A program made the position numbers and the translations under genes. Under the pieces are notes generated by a model. It was not told the DNA's origin, searched no databases, and worked only from the letters and a program-made list of their open reading frames with translations. From contig NZ_AP012333.1 of assembly GCF_001042675.1 (NCBI RefSeq), forward strand, positions 1,364,001 through 1,428,000: a DNA stretch of 64,000 bases, given 5' to 3'. The DNA comes from Parascardovia denticolens DSM 10105 = JCM 12538 (lineage in GTDB: Bacteria > Actinomycetota > Actinomycetes > Actinomycetales > Bifidobacteriaceae). Of the stretch, positions 20,634 through 29,156 are shown in pieces (position 1 is the stretch's first letter; every line of letters begins with the position of its first letter).

Positions 20634-20756
20634 CTGAATCGCCCCCAATGCTTTTTAGTAGGTCCATTATCGCATAGCCATCGAAGAAAGCGGCGGCCAA
20701 GAGCCAAGCGGGGAAACGGCCGACCGAGGGGCGGGGGCCGATGGCGAGGCCCTGCC

Positions 20757-20762
20757 TATAAT
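20757..20762 (+). promoter_or_regulatory. -10 box giving a leaderless start for the glycosyltransferase
   Basis: A perfect TATAAT ends 7 nt before ATG 20770, so the predicted first transcribed base is the A of the start codon. No ribosome site precedes it. Confidence 0.75.
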
Positions 20763-20769
20763 GGGACGC

Positions 20770-21684
20770 ATGGCATCTGTTTCGATTATCATCCCCGCTT
20801 GGAACGAAGCGGATCGCATTGGCCAGTGCCTGCTCAATGCGACCACCCAGACGGTTCCGGCGCATGAGATTCTGGTGGTCGACAACAAATCCACCGACCA
20901 GACCGGTGCCATCGTCGAAGACTTCATCTCCCGCAACCCGGACAGCCGCGTCCGTCTGCTTCACCAAGACCAGGTCCAAGGCCTCATCCCCACCCGCAAT
21001 TTCGGCTTCAATCATGCCACCGGGGACGTTTTGGGCCGTTTCGACGCCGACTGCATGCTCAAGCCGGATTGGGTGGAGGTGGTCGGCCAGCTGTTCGACC
21101 AAGATCCGGAAGTGATGGGGGCCACCGGCCCCTGCACCTACTATGACATGCCCGGCAAAAGCATCAGCCTGGCCGGGGACAACAAGATCCGCAAGCATAT
21201 CTACGTGGCCGACGGCAAAAGGCAGCTCCTGTACGGGTCCAACATGGCCATCCGCCGCAGCGCCTGGGAAGTGATCAAGGACGAGGTCTGCCTGGATCCC
21301 CAGGACGTGATGCATGAGGACATCGACATCTCCCTCCACCTGTTCGACCACGATTTCGAGACCGTCTACAGCCCCCAGATGATCACCGCCTGCTCGGCCC
21401 GCCGCATGGACACCTCCCTGCCTTCCTTCCTCAATTACATGAAGCGCTTCAAGAACACCTTCGAAGCCCATCCCGGGCATTGGCGCACCAGTAAACCCGA
21501 ATACACCCTGACCGCCCTTTACCCGGCCATCCACCTCTTCTACCCCACTTATCAGAAGCATCTGGAAAAGCATGACATCGACGCGGCCGAAGAGATGTGG
21601 ATCAAGGAATGGATCGAGCTGGCCGAGCAAGACAAGATGGACCTGCCCGACCAGGTCTTCCCCGACGACCAAGAGGAAGGCTGA
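20770..21684 (+). CDS. Glycosyltransferase family 2 (soluble)
   Basis: The 304-residue protein starts directly with the GT-A fold (SVSIIIPAWNEADRIGQCL). The metal-binding FDADCM sits near residue 94 and the acid in MHEDIDIS near residue 182. There are no membrane segments, unlike the GT2 at 17740-18996. It is divergently oriented from the AI-2E gene. The start at 20770 is preferred over ATG 20761 because TATAAT overlaps the latter. Acceptor and sugar are unknown. Confidence 0.85.
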   Translation: MASVSIIIPAWNEADRIGQCLLNATTQTVPAHEILVVDNKSTDQTGAIVEDFISRNPDSRVRLLHQDQVQGLIPTRNFGFNHATGDVLGRFDADCMLKPDWVEVVGQLFDQDPEVMGATGPCTYYDMPGKSISLAGDNKIRKHIYVADGKRQLLYGSNMAIRRSAWEVIKDEVCLDPQDVMHEDIDISLHLFDHDFETVYSPQMITACSARRMDTSLPSFLNYMKRFKNTFEAHPGHWRTSKPEYTLTALYPAIHLFYPTYQKHLEKHDIDAAEEMWIKEWIELAEQDKMDLPDQVFPDDQEEG

Positions 21685-21796
21685 CCCCGCGATCAAGAGG
21701 AAGGCTGATACCATCCGGCGGAATACTCGCCCCGACCGACGGAATCCAGCGATGGAATCATCCGTATGTCTTCCATCTGTGGATTACCGGGCGAAT

Positions 21797-21823
21797 CAAA
21801 AAAAGCCGGTCATATGACCGGCT
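21797..21823 (-). terminator. Rho-independent terminator of tRNA-Glu
   Basis: Minus-strand stem AGCCGGTC/GACCGGCT with loop ATAT, followed by a run of seven T. It directly follows the tRNA. Confidence 0.85.
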
Positions 21824-21830
21824 GTATTTG

Positions 21831-21902
21831 TACCCCCGAAGAGAGTCGAACTCTTGTTGTCAGATTGAAAGTCTGGTGTCCTAACCGTTAGACGACGGGG
21901 GC
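21831..21902 (-). tRNA. tRNA-Glu (anticodon TTC)
   Basis: The 72-nt cloverleaf has acceptor arm GCCCCCG paired with CGGGGGT, anticodon loop CTTTCAA and T-arm GAGTTCGACTC. CCA is not encoded. Confidence 0.95.
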
Positions 21903-22034
21903 GCACTTGATTAGAGTATACGAACGGCTGGATTTGCGCAAACGTCGGGACTCCCCGCGTGTTGTGCCGCCCTGTTTGCCATCTATTCGCAAGCCACCCG
22001 CCCTTACTTCCGTAAAGTTGCCCCTATTTGCCAC

Positions 22035-22982
22035 TTACTTGCGGATCCGATAGGTGAAGTCGTGGATGACCCGCCCAGCCTTGATCCCCTTCTTCTCGAA
22101 ATTGGTCAGGATCCGCCCTTCGAACCGGTGCGATTCCTGGAAATCGGCATGGGGCAAAGCATAGGCCTGGTCCGCCGTCCCCTTGCTCACGTGCTCGATG
22201 GGCAGGCTGACGGTCAGGGTGCCGATGTTGGAAAAATCATCCCGCCCATCCATCATCTCATGTACGTGGAGGGCGTAATCGCCGATGTCGGTGGCGATCC
22301 GCCAGACCCCGCCGGACGCCAGGGCCTCGCCCACATGGGAGATGAGGGGCTCCTGGACGATCCTTCTTTTGTGGTGCTTGGTCTTGGGCCAGGGGTCGGG
22401 GAAGAAGGTCCAGACTTCGCTGATGGATCCGGCCTCGGTCCGCGCGAAAAGCTCGGGGGCGTTGACTCGCGCGATGCGCAGGTTGGACAGGCCGTTCTTG
22501 CCGGCGAGGAGGAGGGTATGGGCGACACCGGGCTTGTAAACTTCCAGGGCCAGGTAGTTGACGCCGGGATGGGCAAGGGCGGCGGCGGCCGCGTTCTCCC
22601 CCTGCCCGCTCCCGATCTCCACAATCAGGGGATGGTCGTTCCCCCAGGTCTGACGGATGAGGTCCGCAGAAAAGACGAAATCCTCGGGGACCCCCAGCTC
22701 GTGGTCCGCCTGGCCGAAATCGAGCAGATGGTCAGGGGCGTAATCCTTCCAGGCATGTTCCAAACGCTTATCCAGCCGGGACGACCTGCGCACGAAGGAA
22801 ACGATCCCCCGGCCAACGAAACGGCGGGGAGGTCCTTGCCGGTCATGGTCGTCGGCGCCTCGGCTTTGATCACGGTCTTGGCTTCGACCTTGGTCCTGTT
22901 TGTGGCCTTGGCCTTGGACTCGGCCTTGGCCTTTTCCTTCATCCGAGATCGAGACGGAAGAAGGAGATTCGTCTGTAGTCAT
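22035..22982 (-). CDS. trmB: tRNA (guanine-N7-)-methyltransferase
   Basis: The enzyme (315 residues from this start) methylates G46 of tRNAs. It shows the SAM site [11 protein letters not shown] and the TrmB signature [15 protein letters not shown]. An N-terminal extension (about residues 10-55) of Gly, Gln, Lys, Arg and Asp is built from short DNA repeats and is not part of the fold. The start at 22982 is preferred over ATG 23021 because TAGAAT ends 7 nt upstream, giving a leaderless message; neither start has a ribosome site. Confidence 0.93.
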   Translation of the reverse strand: MTTDESPSSVSISDEGKGQGRVQGQGHKQDQGRSQDRDQSRGADDHDRQGPPRRFVGRGIVSFVRRSSRLDKRLEHAWKDYAPDHLLDFGQADHELGVPEDFVFSADLIRQTWGNDHPLIVEIGSGQGENAAAAALAHPGVNYLALEVYKPGVAHTLLLAGKNGLSNLRIARVNAPELFARTEAGSISEVWTFFPDPWPKTKHHKRRIVQEPLISHVGEALASGGVWRIATDIGDYALHVHEMMDGRDDFSNIGTLTVSLPIEHVSKGTADQAYALPHADFQESHRFEGRILTNFEKKGIKAGRVIHDFTYRIRK

Positions 22983-22989
22983 AGGGGGT

Positions 22990-22995
22990 ATTCTA
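22990..22995 (-). promoter_or_regulatory. -10 box giving a leaderless trmB start
   Basis: TAGAAT on the minus strand, 7-nt spacer ACCCCCT, then ATG. Same geometry as at 20757-20762. Confidence 0.65.
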
Positions 22996-23122
22996 GGGGA
23001 TGGAGAGGAAGAGGAAGGCATTTCTTACATTTTCGAACACGTAACGAACATTTTCTAACATTTTTTCGTCAAGGGAGAGTATGATGCGAAGTGTCACTTC
23101 AAGTTCAACGATTGGAAGAATT

Positions 23123-24133
23123 ATGACAGTTCTCGTCACGGGTGGCTGCGGTTACATCGGAGCCCACGTCGTTCACGCTCTCCATCGGGCCGGTCAGGAG
23201 GTCGTCGTCGTCGACGACCTCTCCTACGGTAAGCCCTCCCGCATCGAAGGGGCCCGTCTCTACGGCATGGACATCGCCGCACCCGGCGCAGACAAGCGCA
23301 TGGCCGAAATCATGAAAGAACACGGGGTCGATTCCGTCATCCACTTCGCCGCCCGCAAGCAGGTGGGCGAATCCGTGGAGAAGCCCCTCTGGTACTACCA
23401 GCAGAATCTCAACGGCATGCTGAACGTCCTGTCGGCCATGAAGGAATCCGGGGCCAGCAAGCTGGTCTTCTCCTCCTCCGCCGCCACTTACGGCGTGCCA
23501 CCGGTGGATGTGGTGCCCGAAGACGTGGTCCCCATGCTCCCCATCAACCCTTATGGCCAGACCAAGCTCTTCGGCGAGTGGATGGCCCGGGCCTGCGAGA
23601 AGTCCTTCGGCCTGCGCTTCTGCGCCTTGCGTTACTTCAACGTGGCCGGCTGCGGCCCCGTCGAATTGGAAGACCCGGCCACCCTCAACCTGATCCCCAT
23701 GGTCTTCGACCGCCTCAGGCAGGGCAAGGCCCCCGCCATCTTCGGCGCGGACTACCCCACTCCCGACGGCACCTGCGTGCGCGACTACATCCACGTATCC
23801 GACCTGGCCGACGCCCACCTCGCCGCACTGTCCTACCTGGATCGCGATGAGCGCAAGTACGACGCCTTCAACGTTGGCACCGGCGAAGGCACCTCCGTCC
23901 GCCAGATTGTGGATGAGATCAAGTCCGTGACCGGTCTACCTTTCACCGAGTCCATCGAAAAGCGCCGGGCCGGTGACCCGCCGCACCTGATCGGCTCCCC
24001 CAAGCGCATCAACGAAGAGATGGATTGGCACGCCAAGTACGACGTGCATGACATCGTCGAATCCGCCTGGGCCGCCTGGCAGGCCAATCCCGACCACCAT
24101 ATTGATGTGGCCACTTGGAAGCAGGTCGACTAA
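23123..24133 (+). CDS. galE: UDP-glucose 4-epimerase
   Basis: A 336-residue short-chain dehydrogenase-type enzyme interconverting UDP-glucose and UDP-galactose, needed in the Leloir/lacto-N-biose route. It has the NAD site GGCGYIGAH and catalytic YGQTK, with SSSAATYG providing the active-site Ser. I chose ATG 23123 (GGAAG upstream), where homologues begin. An in-frame ATG at 23081 has an even better AGGGAG site and would add 14 residues, so the start is not settled. Confidence 0.95.
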   Translation: MTVLVTGGCGYIGAHVVHALHRAGQEVVVVDDLSYGKPSRIEGARLYGMDIAAPGADKRMAEIMKEHGVDSVIHFAARKQVGESVEKPLWYYQQNLNGMLNVLSAMKESGASKLVFSSSAATYGVPPVDVVPEDVVPMLPINPYGQTKLFGEWMARACEKSFGLRFCALRYFNVAGCGPVELEDPATLNLIPMVFDRLRQGKAPAIFGADYPTPDGTCVRDYIHVSDLADAHLAALSYLDRDERKYDAFNVGTGEGTSVRQIVDEIKSVTGLPFTESIEKRRAGDPPHLIGSPKRINEEMDWHAKYDVHDIVESAWAAWQANPDHHIDVATWKQVD

Positions 24134-24236
24134 GCCGCCAAGACAGGCTGAAAGGCTGGACCGCCCAGCCGGGCTTCCCGAGCTGTTCCGCTAAGGAAGA
24201 CGGCCAGGCAAGGCAGCCAAGCCATCAAAGCGAATC

Positions 24237-24268
24237 AAAGGGGCTGGAATGTATTTTCCAGCCCCTTT
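24237..24268 (+). terminator. Terminator after galE
   Basis: Stem AAAGGGGCTGGAA paired with TTCCAGCCCCTTT around a short loop, ~100 nt after the galE stop. Confidence 0.7.
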
Positions 24269-24387
24269 CCCTTACTATTCCTTGACTTTTCAAGGTCTCT
24301 CCAAATTCATCGCAAATGCGACATGCCGATACTTGCGCCTGGGCTGGGCCTCCTGTATAGTTTCTTTCTGGTTGCTGATGCGACTGT

Positions 24388-24461
24388 GGCTCCGTAGCTC
24401 AGCTGGTTAGAGCGCCGCCCTGTCACGGCGGAGGTCACCGGTTCAAGTCCGGCCGGAGTCG
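24388..24461 (+). tRNA. tRNA-Asp (anticodon GTC)
   Basis: 74-nt cloverleaf with acceptor GGCTCCG/CGGAGTC, anticodon loop CTGTCAC, and CCA not encoded. A terminator hairpin follows at once. Confidence 0.95.
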
Positions 24462-24470
24462 CTTGGAGTG

Positions 24471-24496
24471 AAAACCCGGTTCATCCGGGTTTTTTT
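24471..24496 (+). terminator. Terminator after tRNA-Asp
   Basis: AACCCGG/CCGGGTT stem with a seven-T tail. Confidence 0.85.
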
Positions 24497-24506
24497 AAAG
24501 CTCCTT

Positions 24507-24582
24507 GGCTCTGTAGCTCAGTTGGTAGAGCGTACGACTGAAAATCGTGAGGTCAGCGGATCGATGCCGCTCGGAGCCACCA
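24507..24582 (+). tRNA. tRNA-Phe (anticodon GAA)
   Basis: 76 nt with encoded CCA; acceptor GGCTCTG/CGGAGCC, anticodon loop CTGAAAA. Confidence 0.95.
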
Positions 24583-24595
24583 GAAAATGACTTTT

Positions 24596-24621
24596 AAGCC
24601 CCGCTAAGGGGCTTTTATTTT
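24596..24621 (+). terminator. Terminator after tRNA-Phe
   Basis: AAGCCCC/GGGGCTT stem with a 4-nt loop and a T-rich tail. Confidence 0.8.
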
Positions 24622-24723
24622 GTGGATTAAGTGGCACAAATCGCAAGTACGAAATGCGATATGGCGGAATTAAGCCACTCTTAATTTTTTTACTTGCGTT
24701 TTGTGTCACTTTCTTCACTAGAC

Positions 24724-25239
24724 TCAGCCCAACTGCCGGCGCACCCAACCCACGATGTAAGGGGCCACCTGCTCGATCTGGTCCATGGCGATCTCGAAAT
24801 CCTCCGGTCCCCCATACCAGGGGTCCACCAGGTCGATCTTATATTCCTGCCCAGGCTGGGGAGTCGGCAGGCTGGGGTCGAACGAGCGGTACATATGAAC
24901 CTGGCCCGCCTTGGACGCCGGGACCTGACGCAGGAGGGAGCGCATGTGCGAGGCGGTCATGGGGAGGAAAAGATCCGTCCGTTTGATTTCGTCAGGCGTG
25001 ATCCGGTGTGCGAAATGGCCGCGGGGCAAGGAGTAGCCCCGGGCCGTCAGAACCCGGCGGGCTCGGGGATCAATGGGATTGCCGTATTCCTCCGAACTGA
25101 TCCCGCTGGACTCCACCTGCACCCGACCGGACAGGCCGGCGTCGTCGAAGAAGGCGCGTAGGACGATCTCCCCCATGGGCGACCGGCAGATGTTCCCCGT
25201 GCAGATAGTGGAAACCGTGTATTTACCGGCTGTGGTCAT
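24724..25239 (-). CDS. Low-molecular-weight protein-tyrosine phosphatase
   Basis: A 171-residue enzyme with the P-loop CTGNICRSP (nucleophile Cys near residue 13) and the general-acid segment DPWYGG near residue 133. It removes phosphate from tyrosine residues, in bacteria often on exopolysaccharide kinases. It follows folA by 3 nt, so it is expressed from the thyA-folA operon. No cognate tyrosine kinase is in the window. Confidence 0.92.
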   Translation of the reverse strand: MTTAGKYTVSTICTGNICRSPMGEIVLRAFFDDAGLSGRVQVESSGISSEEYGNPIDPRARRVLTARGYSLPRGHFAHRITPDEIKRTDLFLPMTASHMRSLLRQVPASKAGQVHMYRSFDPSLPTPQPGQEYKIDLVDPWYGGPEDFEIAMDQIEQVAPYIVGWVRRQLG

Positions 25240-25242
25240 GGG

Positions 25243-25992
25243 TTATTCGCCTTTCAGGCGGTCCGCCCGCGCAGCCTGGTCGTGGTCGCGGTCGCGGTCA
25301 TGATCCCGGTCCCTATCGATCCGGGTCAACGTACGGAAACGGTAACGGGATATCCCTTGGTCCTTCTCGGGCTTCTGCCAACCTCCATCCCAGCTGCATT
25401 CGAAAACGCCTTGGGCCAGGAGGCCATCCACGTCGGGGGCGAAGGCGTCCGCGTCCACGATGGCGTCCACATCGGTCAGATAGATATTCTGGGCGTAAGG
25501 AAGCATGGCCTGGTAGATCCGGGCCCCGCCAATCACCCAAATCTCCCCCCGGCGGATGCCGTCATCCGGGATGGCCGGCTGGGAGGCGATCCTCAGGGCT
25601 TCATCCACGCTGTCGGCCACGGTAGCGCCCGGAGCCTGGTAATCAACCTGGGACGATATGACGATGTTGTCCCTCTGGGCTAGGGGCCGACGTTGGGAGT
25701 TCAGGGACTCCCAAGTCCTGCGGCCCATGATGACCGGGTGGGAGATGGTCAGCTCGCGGAAACGCTTCATGTCTTCGGCCAGATGCCAAGGCATCCCCCC
25801 ATCGATTCCGATGGCCCCAGGCCGGCCGTCAGGCGTATGGGCCTGGGCCCAAATCAGATTGATACAGGGAGAGGAGAAATTGTCGGCATCGTCATCGATG
25901 GCTTCTTCCTCCCATGCCTCCTCGGCGAATTGGAATCCTGCTTCATTGTCAAGAGATTGGTGGTAACCACTGCGACTACTGTCATGCTCCAT
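25243..25992 (-). CDS. folA: Dihydrofolate reductase
   Basis: A 249-residue protein, longer than the usual ~165. The fold spans about residues 40-215 (INLIWAQA, GIDGGMPWHLAEDM, MGRRTWESL, IWVIGGARIY). It regenerates tetrahydrofolate after thymidylate synthesis. The extra N-terminus is acidic and the C-terminus is an Arg/Asp/His repeat (DRDRDHDRDRDHDQ) produced by short DNA repeats. AAGGAG precedes ATG 25992. It lies directly downstream of thyA, the classical pairing. Confidence 0.93.
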   Translation of the reverse strand: MEHDSSRSGYHQSLDNEAGFQFAEEAWEEEAIDDDADNFSSPCINLIWAQAHTPDGRPGAIGIDGGMPWHLAEDMKRFRELTISHPVIMGRRTWESLNSQRRPLAQRDNIVISSQVDYQAPGATVADSVDEALRIASQPAIPDDGIRRGEIWVIGGARIYQAMLPYAQNIYLTDVDAIVDADAFAPDVDGLLAQGVFECSWDGGWQKPEKDQGISRYRFRTLTRIDRDRDHDRDRDHDQAARADRLKGE

Positions 25993-26094
25993 ATCGAACT
26001 AACTCCTTGTAAAACGAATAGTCCCCATCATACACGATGGGGACTGATAAGCCGAGGGGAAAGTCAAGCCGGGGGAAGACCGGCCGACCAGTCT

Positions 26095-26190
26095 AGTAGC
26101 CGAATCCAATTGCCGAATCGGGCGCCTCAATCAAACGGACAAATCAGACGCCAGAATCAGACGGCCGAATCCAACTGCCAGATCAGACGG
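26095..26190. repeat. Degenerate short repeats between thyA and folA
   Basis: Imperfect tandem copies of units such as GCCGAATCCAA and AATCAGACG fill most of the thyA-folA spacer and run into the thyA stop. Similar GAATC-type units occur at 9596-9665, 13320-13560 and 53060-53105. Confidence 0.6.
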
Positions 26191-27058
26191 CCACGGGAGC
26201 GGCGATCTTGGCCCCATGCTGGTAATTCAGCACATGGAAGTCCTCGTACTGGTAGTCGAAGAGGGAATCGGCCTTGTCCATGACCAGCTGGGGGTAAGGA
26301 TAAGGCTGACGGGACAGCTGTTCCAGGAACTGGTCCACATGGTTGTCGTAGATGTGGCAGTCTCCCCCGGTCCAGACGAACTCGCCCGGCTCCAGACCCG
26401 TCTGCTGGGCCATCATGCAGGTCAGCAGGGAGTAGGAGGCGATGTTGAAAGGCACGCCCAGGAACATGTCGGCGGAACGCTGGTAGAGCTGACAGGAAAG
26501 CCTGCCATCGGCCACATAGAACTGGAAGAGGGCGTGGCAGGGAGGCAGGGCCATCCTCTCGACTTCGGCGGGATTCCAGGCGGAGACGATCATACGACGG
26601 GAGTCGGGGTTATCTTTGATCATCTGAAGCACATTGGCGATCTGGTCAATGGTGCGATGGGAGTCGTCCTTGGTCGGCGCCGGCCAAGACCTCCATTGGA
26701 CCCCGTAGACCGGGCCGAGCTCGCCGGTCTCCGGGTCGGCCCATTCATCCCAGATGTGCACCTTGTTCTCCTGCAGCCAGCGCACGTTGCTGGAGCCTTT
26801 GAGGAACCAGAGGAGCTCATAGGACACCCCTTTGAACCAGACGGATTTCGTGGTGATCAGGGGGAAGGAGCGGGAGAGGTCGAAACGCATTTGTTTACCG
26901 AAGAGGGAGATGGTCCCGGTGCCGGTCCTGTCCGATTTGAGACTGCCGGTCATGAGGATCTCCCGGGCCAAGTCTTCGTAAGGGGTGGGGACGTCCGACT
27001 GGGGACGGGCGGGGACGCAGGCGCGGATCGCTTCCAGTTCTTCTTGTGTCAAAGCCAT
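26183..27058 (-). CDS. thyA: Thymidylate synthase
   Basis: A 291-residue enzyme converting dUMP to dTMP with methylene-tetrahydrofolate. The catalytic [10 protein letters not shown] block (Cys near 174), the [12 protein letters not shown] segment and [16 protein letters not shown] are all present. The message seems leaderless: TATGAT ends 6 nt before the ATG, and the only GGAG is 2 nt from the start, too close to serve. Confidence 0.96.
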   Translation of the reverse strand: MALTQEELEAIRACVPARPQSDVPTPYEDLAREILMTGSLKSDRTGTGTISLFGKQMRFDLSRSFPLITTKSVWFKGVSYELLWFLKGSSNVRWLQENKVHIWDEWADPETGELGPVYGVQWRSWPAPTKDDSHRTIDQIANVLQMIKDNPDSRRMIVSAWNPAEVERMALPPCHALFQFYVADGRLSCQLYQRSADMFLGVPFNIASYSLLTCMMAQQTGLEPGEFVWTGGDCHIYDNHVDQFLEQLSRQPYPYPQLVMDKADSLFDYQYEDFHVLNYQHGAKIAAPVAV

Positions 27059-27064
27059 GGCTCC

Positions 27065-27070
27065 ATCATA
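27065..27070 (-). promoter_or_regulatory. -10 box giving a leaderless thyA start
   Basis: TATGAT on the minus strand, 6 nt (GGAGCC) before the ATG. Confidence 0.6.
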
Positions 27071-27214
27071 TGGTCAGTCTGGGATAGAGGACTCGGCCGC
27101 CGCCGACTATTGAGACCGTTCCGCTCTTAGCGACAGGGGCAAATGAATGAGCCTGTTGTAGAGTTGTAGCTGAAAGCCGGCGGAGCCGATGGCTCCGGCC
27201 AAGGCGGCGGTTTC

Positions 27215-27272
27215 GGTTGCTCCGGCAGATCCGTTGCTCCGGTTGCTCCGAGAACCCCGGTTGCTCCGACGA
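27215..27272. repeat. GGTTGCTCCG direct repeats
   Basis: Four copies of a 10-mer GGTTGCTCCG (one with C first) lie in the thyA/osmC divergent spacer at irregular spacing. Too short and too closely packed for a CRISPR array. Confidence 0.55.
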
Positions 27273-27336
27273 AGAATATAAGAATATACGGAAAACACGA
27301 AAGATTCGGAAAACAAAACACGGAAAAGAGGTAACG

Positions 27337-27747
27337 ATGGCACGTTTATGGGTGGACCGCAAGGCTGATGGAACCTGGGTCGGACACAAGGAAGGCGGGG
27401 CCGAAGTGGTCTTCGGGCACGGGGACGACGTCTTCTCCCCCGGCGATCTGATGAAGATCGCCCTGGCCGCCTGCGCTGGGCTGTCCAGCCAATTCGCGGT
27501 CGAATCCACTTTGGGAGAGGGAAAGGGGGCCATCATCGTGGTGGATGGCACCTACGATGACGCCACCGACTCCTACCTCAACTTCAGCGAGCAGGTCGTG
27601 GTGGACGCGACCGACGCCAAGATGGACCAGGCCGCCGCCGATAAGCTCAAGGAGCGGGTCATCCGTCACATCAACAAGGGGTGCACCGTCAAGCACACCT
27701 ATCAGCAGGAGACCCCTGTGCGTATGGATGTGGCCATCCGCCACTGA
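27337..27747 (+). CDS. OsmC/Ohr family peroxidase
   Basis: A 136-residue protein with the two redox Cys of the family, one in ALAACAGLS (near 48) and one in NKGCTVKH (near 114). It should reduce organic hydroperoxides with thiol or lipoyl donors in the cytoplasm. AAGAGG precedes ATG 27337. It stands alone, divergent from thyA, and is closed by a terminator. Confidence 0.88.
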   Translation: MARLWVDRKADGTWVGHKEGGAEVVFGHGDDVFSPGDLMKIALAACAGLSSQFAVESTLGEGKGAIIVVDGTYDDATDSYLNFSEQVVVDATDAKMDQAAADKLKERVIRHINKGCTVKHTYQQETPVRMDVAIRH

Positions 27748-27812
27748 TCACGATGCGGATGCCGCGGCAGGTTCCATTGCGGATGCCACGACCGCTCTGA
27801 CTAGGAAAAACG

Positions 27813-27841
27813 AAAAGCCGGGGGGCTGACCCCGGCCTTTT
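27813..27841 (+). terminator. Terminator after the OsmC gene
   Basis: GCCGGGG/CCCCGGC stem with one bulged C, flanked by A4 and T4. Confidence 0.75.
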
Positions 27842-27914
27842 CCGTATTCCTTTTTTGAGAAGAGGGATCCCAAGAGGTCCTGAAAGATCCCGAGAGTCCC
27901 GAAAAGTCCAAATC

Positions 27915-28994
27915 CTACAGGGACTGGGCGCTTTGCGGGTCGATGGTGGACGCGACGTCGGCCGCCACTCCCTCATCCGGGCTTTCCAGCGACACCTGCC
28001 GCACGCCTTCCACGGTCTCCAAGGGGACGGGGGGCACGTCGGCGGCGGAGCGCGGGTTCTCGTTCATCTCGGTCTCAGCGGCCTCCACATACTTGCGTGG
28101 AACCACGTAAACCGGGCCCACCGCATGCTGAATCAGCCCTTGACTGACCGACCCGAAGATCAGGCCGGTGAATCCTCCTCTGCCGCGGGATCCGACCACG
28201 ACCACGTCGCTGGTCTTGCTGGCCTTAGTCAAAGCGTCCACGGCGGACCCTTCCAAGACCTGTTCCTCGATCTGCAAATCCGGATATTTCTCCCGCAGAG
28301 GCTGGGTCCTCACCTTGAGGTCATCCAGGTAAGAGGCCATGATGTTCTTCTGCTCGTCCTCATCCAGTCCATTGGCCCCCACCGGGGTGATGCCGGTCAT
28401 GGCCGGGACGGCGGAAAGCACGGTCAGCTTCGCCCCCCATTGGTTGGCGAATTCGGCCGCGATCTGGATGGCCCGGACCCCCCACTTGGATTCGTCTGCC
28501 CCCACCACCACGTTCTTGATGGTGTTGCTCAGGTGCATGACATTGCCTTCGTCGTCGGTGTAAGGGATGACCACGACCGGGCAATAGGCCGCCGCCGGCA
28601 GGCTGGAACTGGTGGTCCCCAGCATGCGCTCGGCCAAGCCGCCTTTGCCTCGGTTACCGATGACAATGAGGTTGTAGTTGTGGGAGAGCTCGATGAAGAC
28701 GCTGGCCGTGTCCCCGGTGACGATCAAGGTGGTCGCCTTGACCCCCTGGGCTTCGGCTATGGCCTTGGCCTTCATGAGGATGGTTTGCGCGTCGTTATGC
28801 GCAGCTTTGTCATCCCCCATGGAGGTATAAGTCACATCGAAGGAGACGGCCGCGTAAGACGGCAGGGAATATGCGCAGACGATATGCAGGGTCAGACCGG
28901 CGTGATGGGCGTAATTCGCAGCCCACCACACGGCTTTATAGCTGGCGTCGGAGCCATCGACCCCGACCAGGATGGCTTTGTCGTACTTTGCCAC
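27915..28994 (-). CDS. Universal stress protein with two UspA domains
   Basis: The 359-residue protein contains two tandem Usp folds. Both keep the ATP-binding pattern G-2x-G-9x-G(S/T): GNRGKGGLAERMLGT near residue 128 and GSRGRGGFTGLIFGS near residue 285, so both halves probably bind ATP. It starts at GTG 28994, fixed by AAAGGAGG 5 nt upstream. The C-terminal ~45 residues are a low-complexity tail. Role is general stress or dormancy, by family. Confidence 0.9.
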   Translation of the reverse strand: MAKYDKAILVGVDGSDASYKAVWWAANYAHHAGLTLHIVCAYSLPSYAAVSFDVTYTSMGDDKAAHNDAQTILMKAKAIAEAQGVKATTLIVTGDTASVFIELSHNYNLIVIGNRGKGGLAERMLGTTSSSLPAAAYCPVVVIPYTDDEGNVMHLSNTIKNVVVGADESKWGVRAIQIAAEFANQWGAKLTVLSAVPAMTGITPVGANGLDEDEQKNIMASYLDDLKVRTQPLREKYPDLQIEEQVLEGSAVDALTKASKTSDVVVVGSRGRGGFTGLIFGSVSQGLIQHAVGPVYVVPRKYVEAAETEMNENPRSAADVPPVPLETVEGVRQVSLESPDEGVAADVASTIDPQSAQSL

Positions 28995-29156
28995 GATTCC
29001 TCCTTTGGAACGCACGTCCACTTTCCTTCAATTTTACGCAATTTTCATCGACTTGCATAAATGACAATCAGGAAAGGCGTGTCCCAAGAGGACAACCTGC
29101 AAGAAATCCCCGTGGAAATCCCTATAAAGAAACCCTCTATGGGAATCAGCGGAAAA

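Noticed and set aside
20620-21714. 364-codon frame antisense to the glycosyltransferase
   Set aside because: Shadow of GT2 codons; the plus strand has the DAD motif and a perfect -10 box.
24518-24748. 76-codon frame over tRNA-Phe
   Set aside because: It reads through the tRNA and its terminator, a common false ORF.
27215-27272. GGTTGCTCCG repeats as a CRISPR array
   Set aside because: Units are 10 bp, spacing is irregular and shorter than a spacer, and there are no cas genes.
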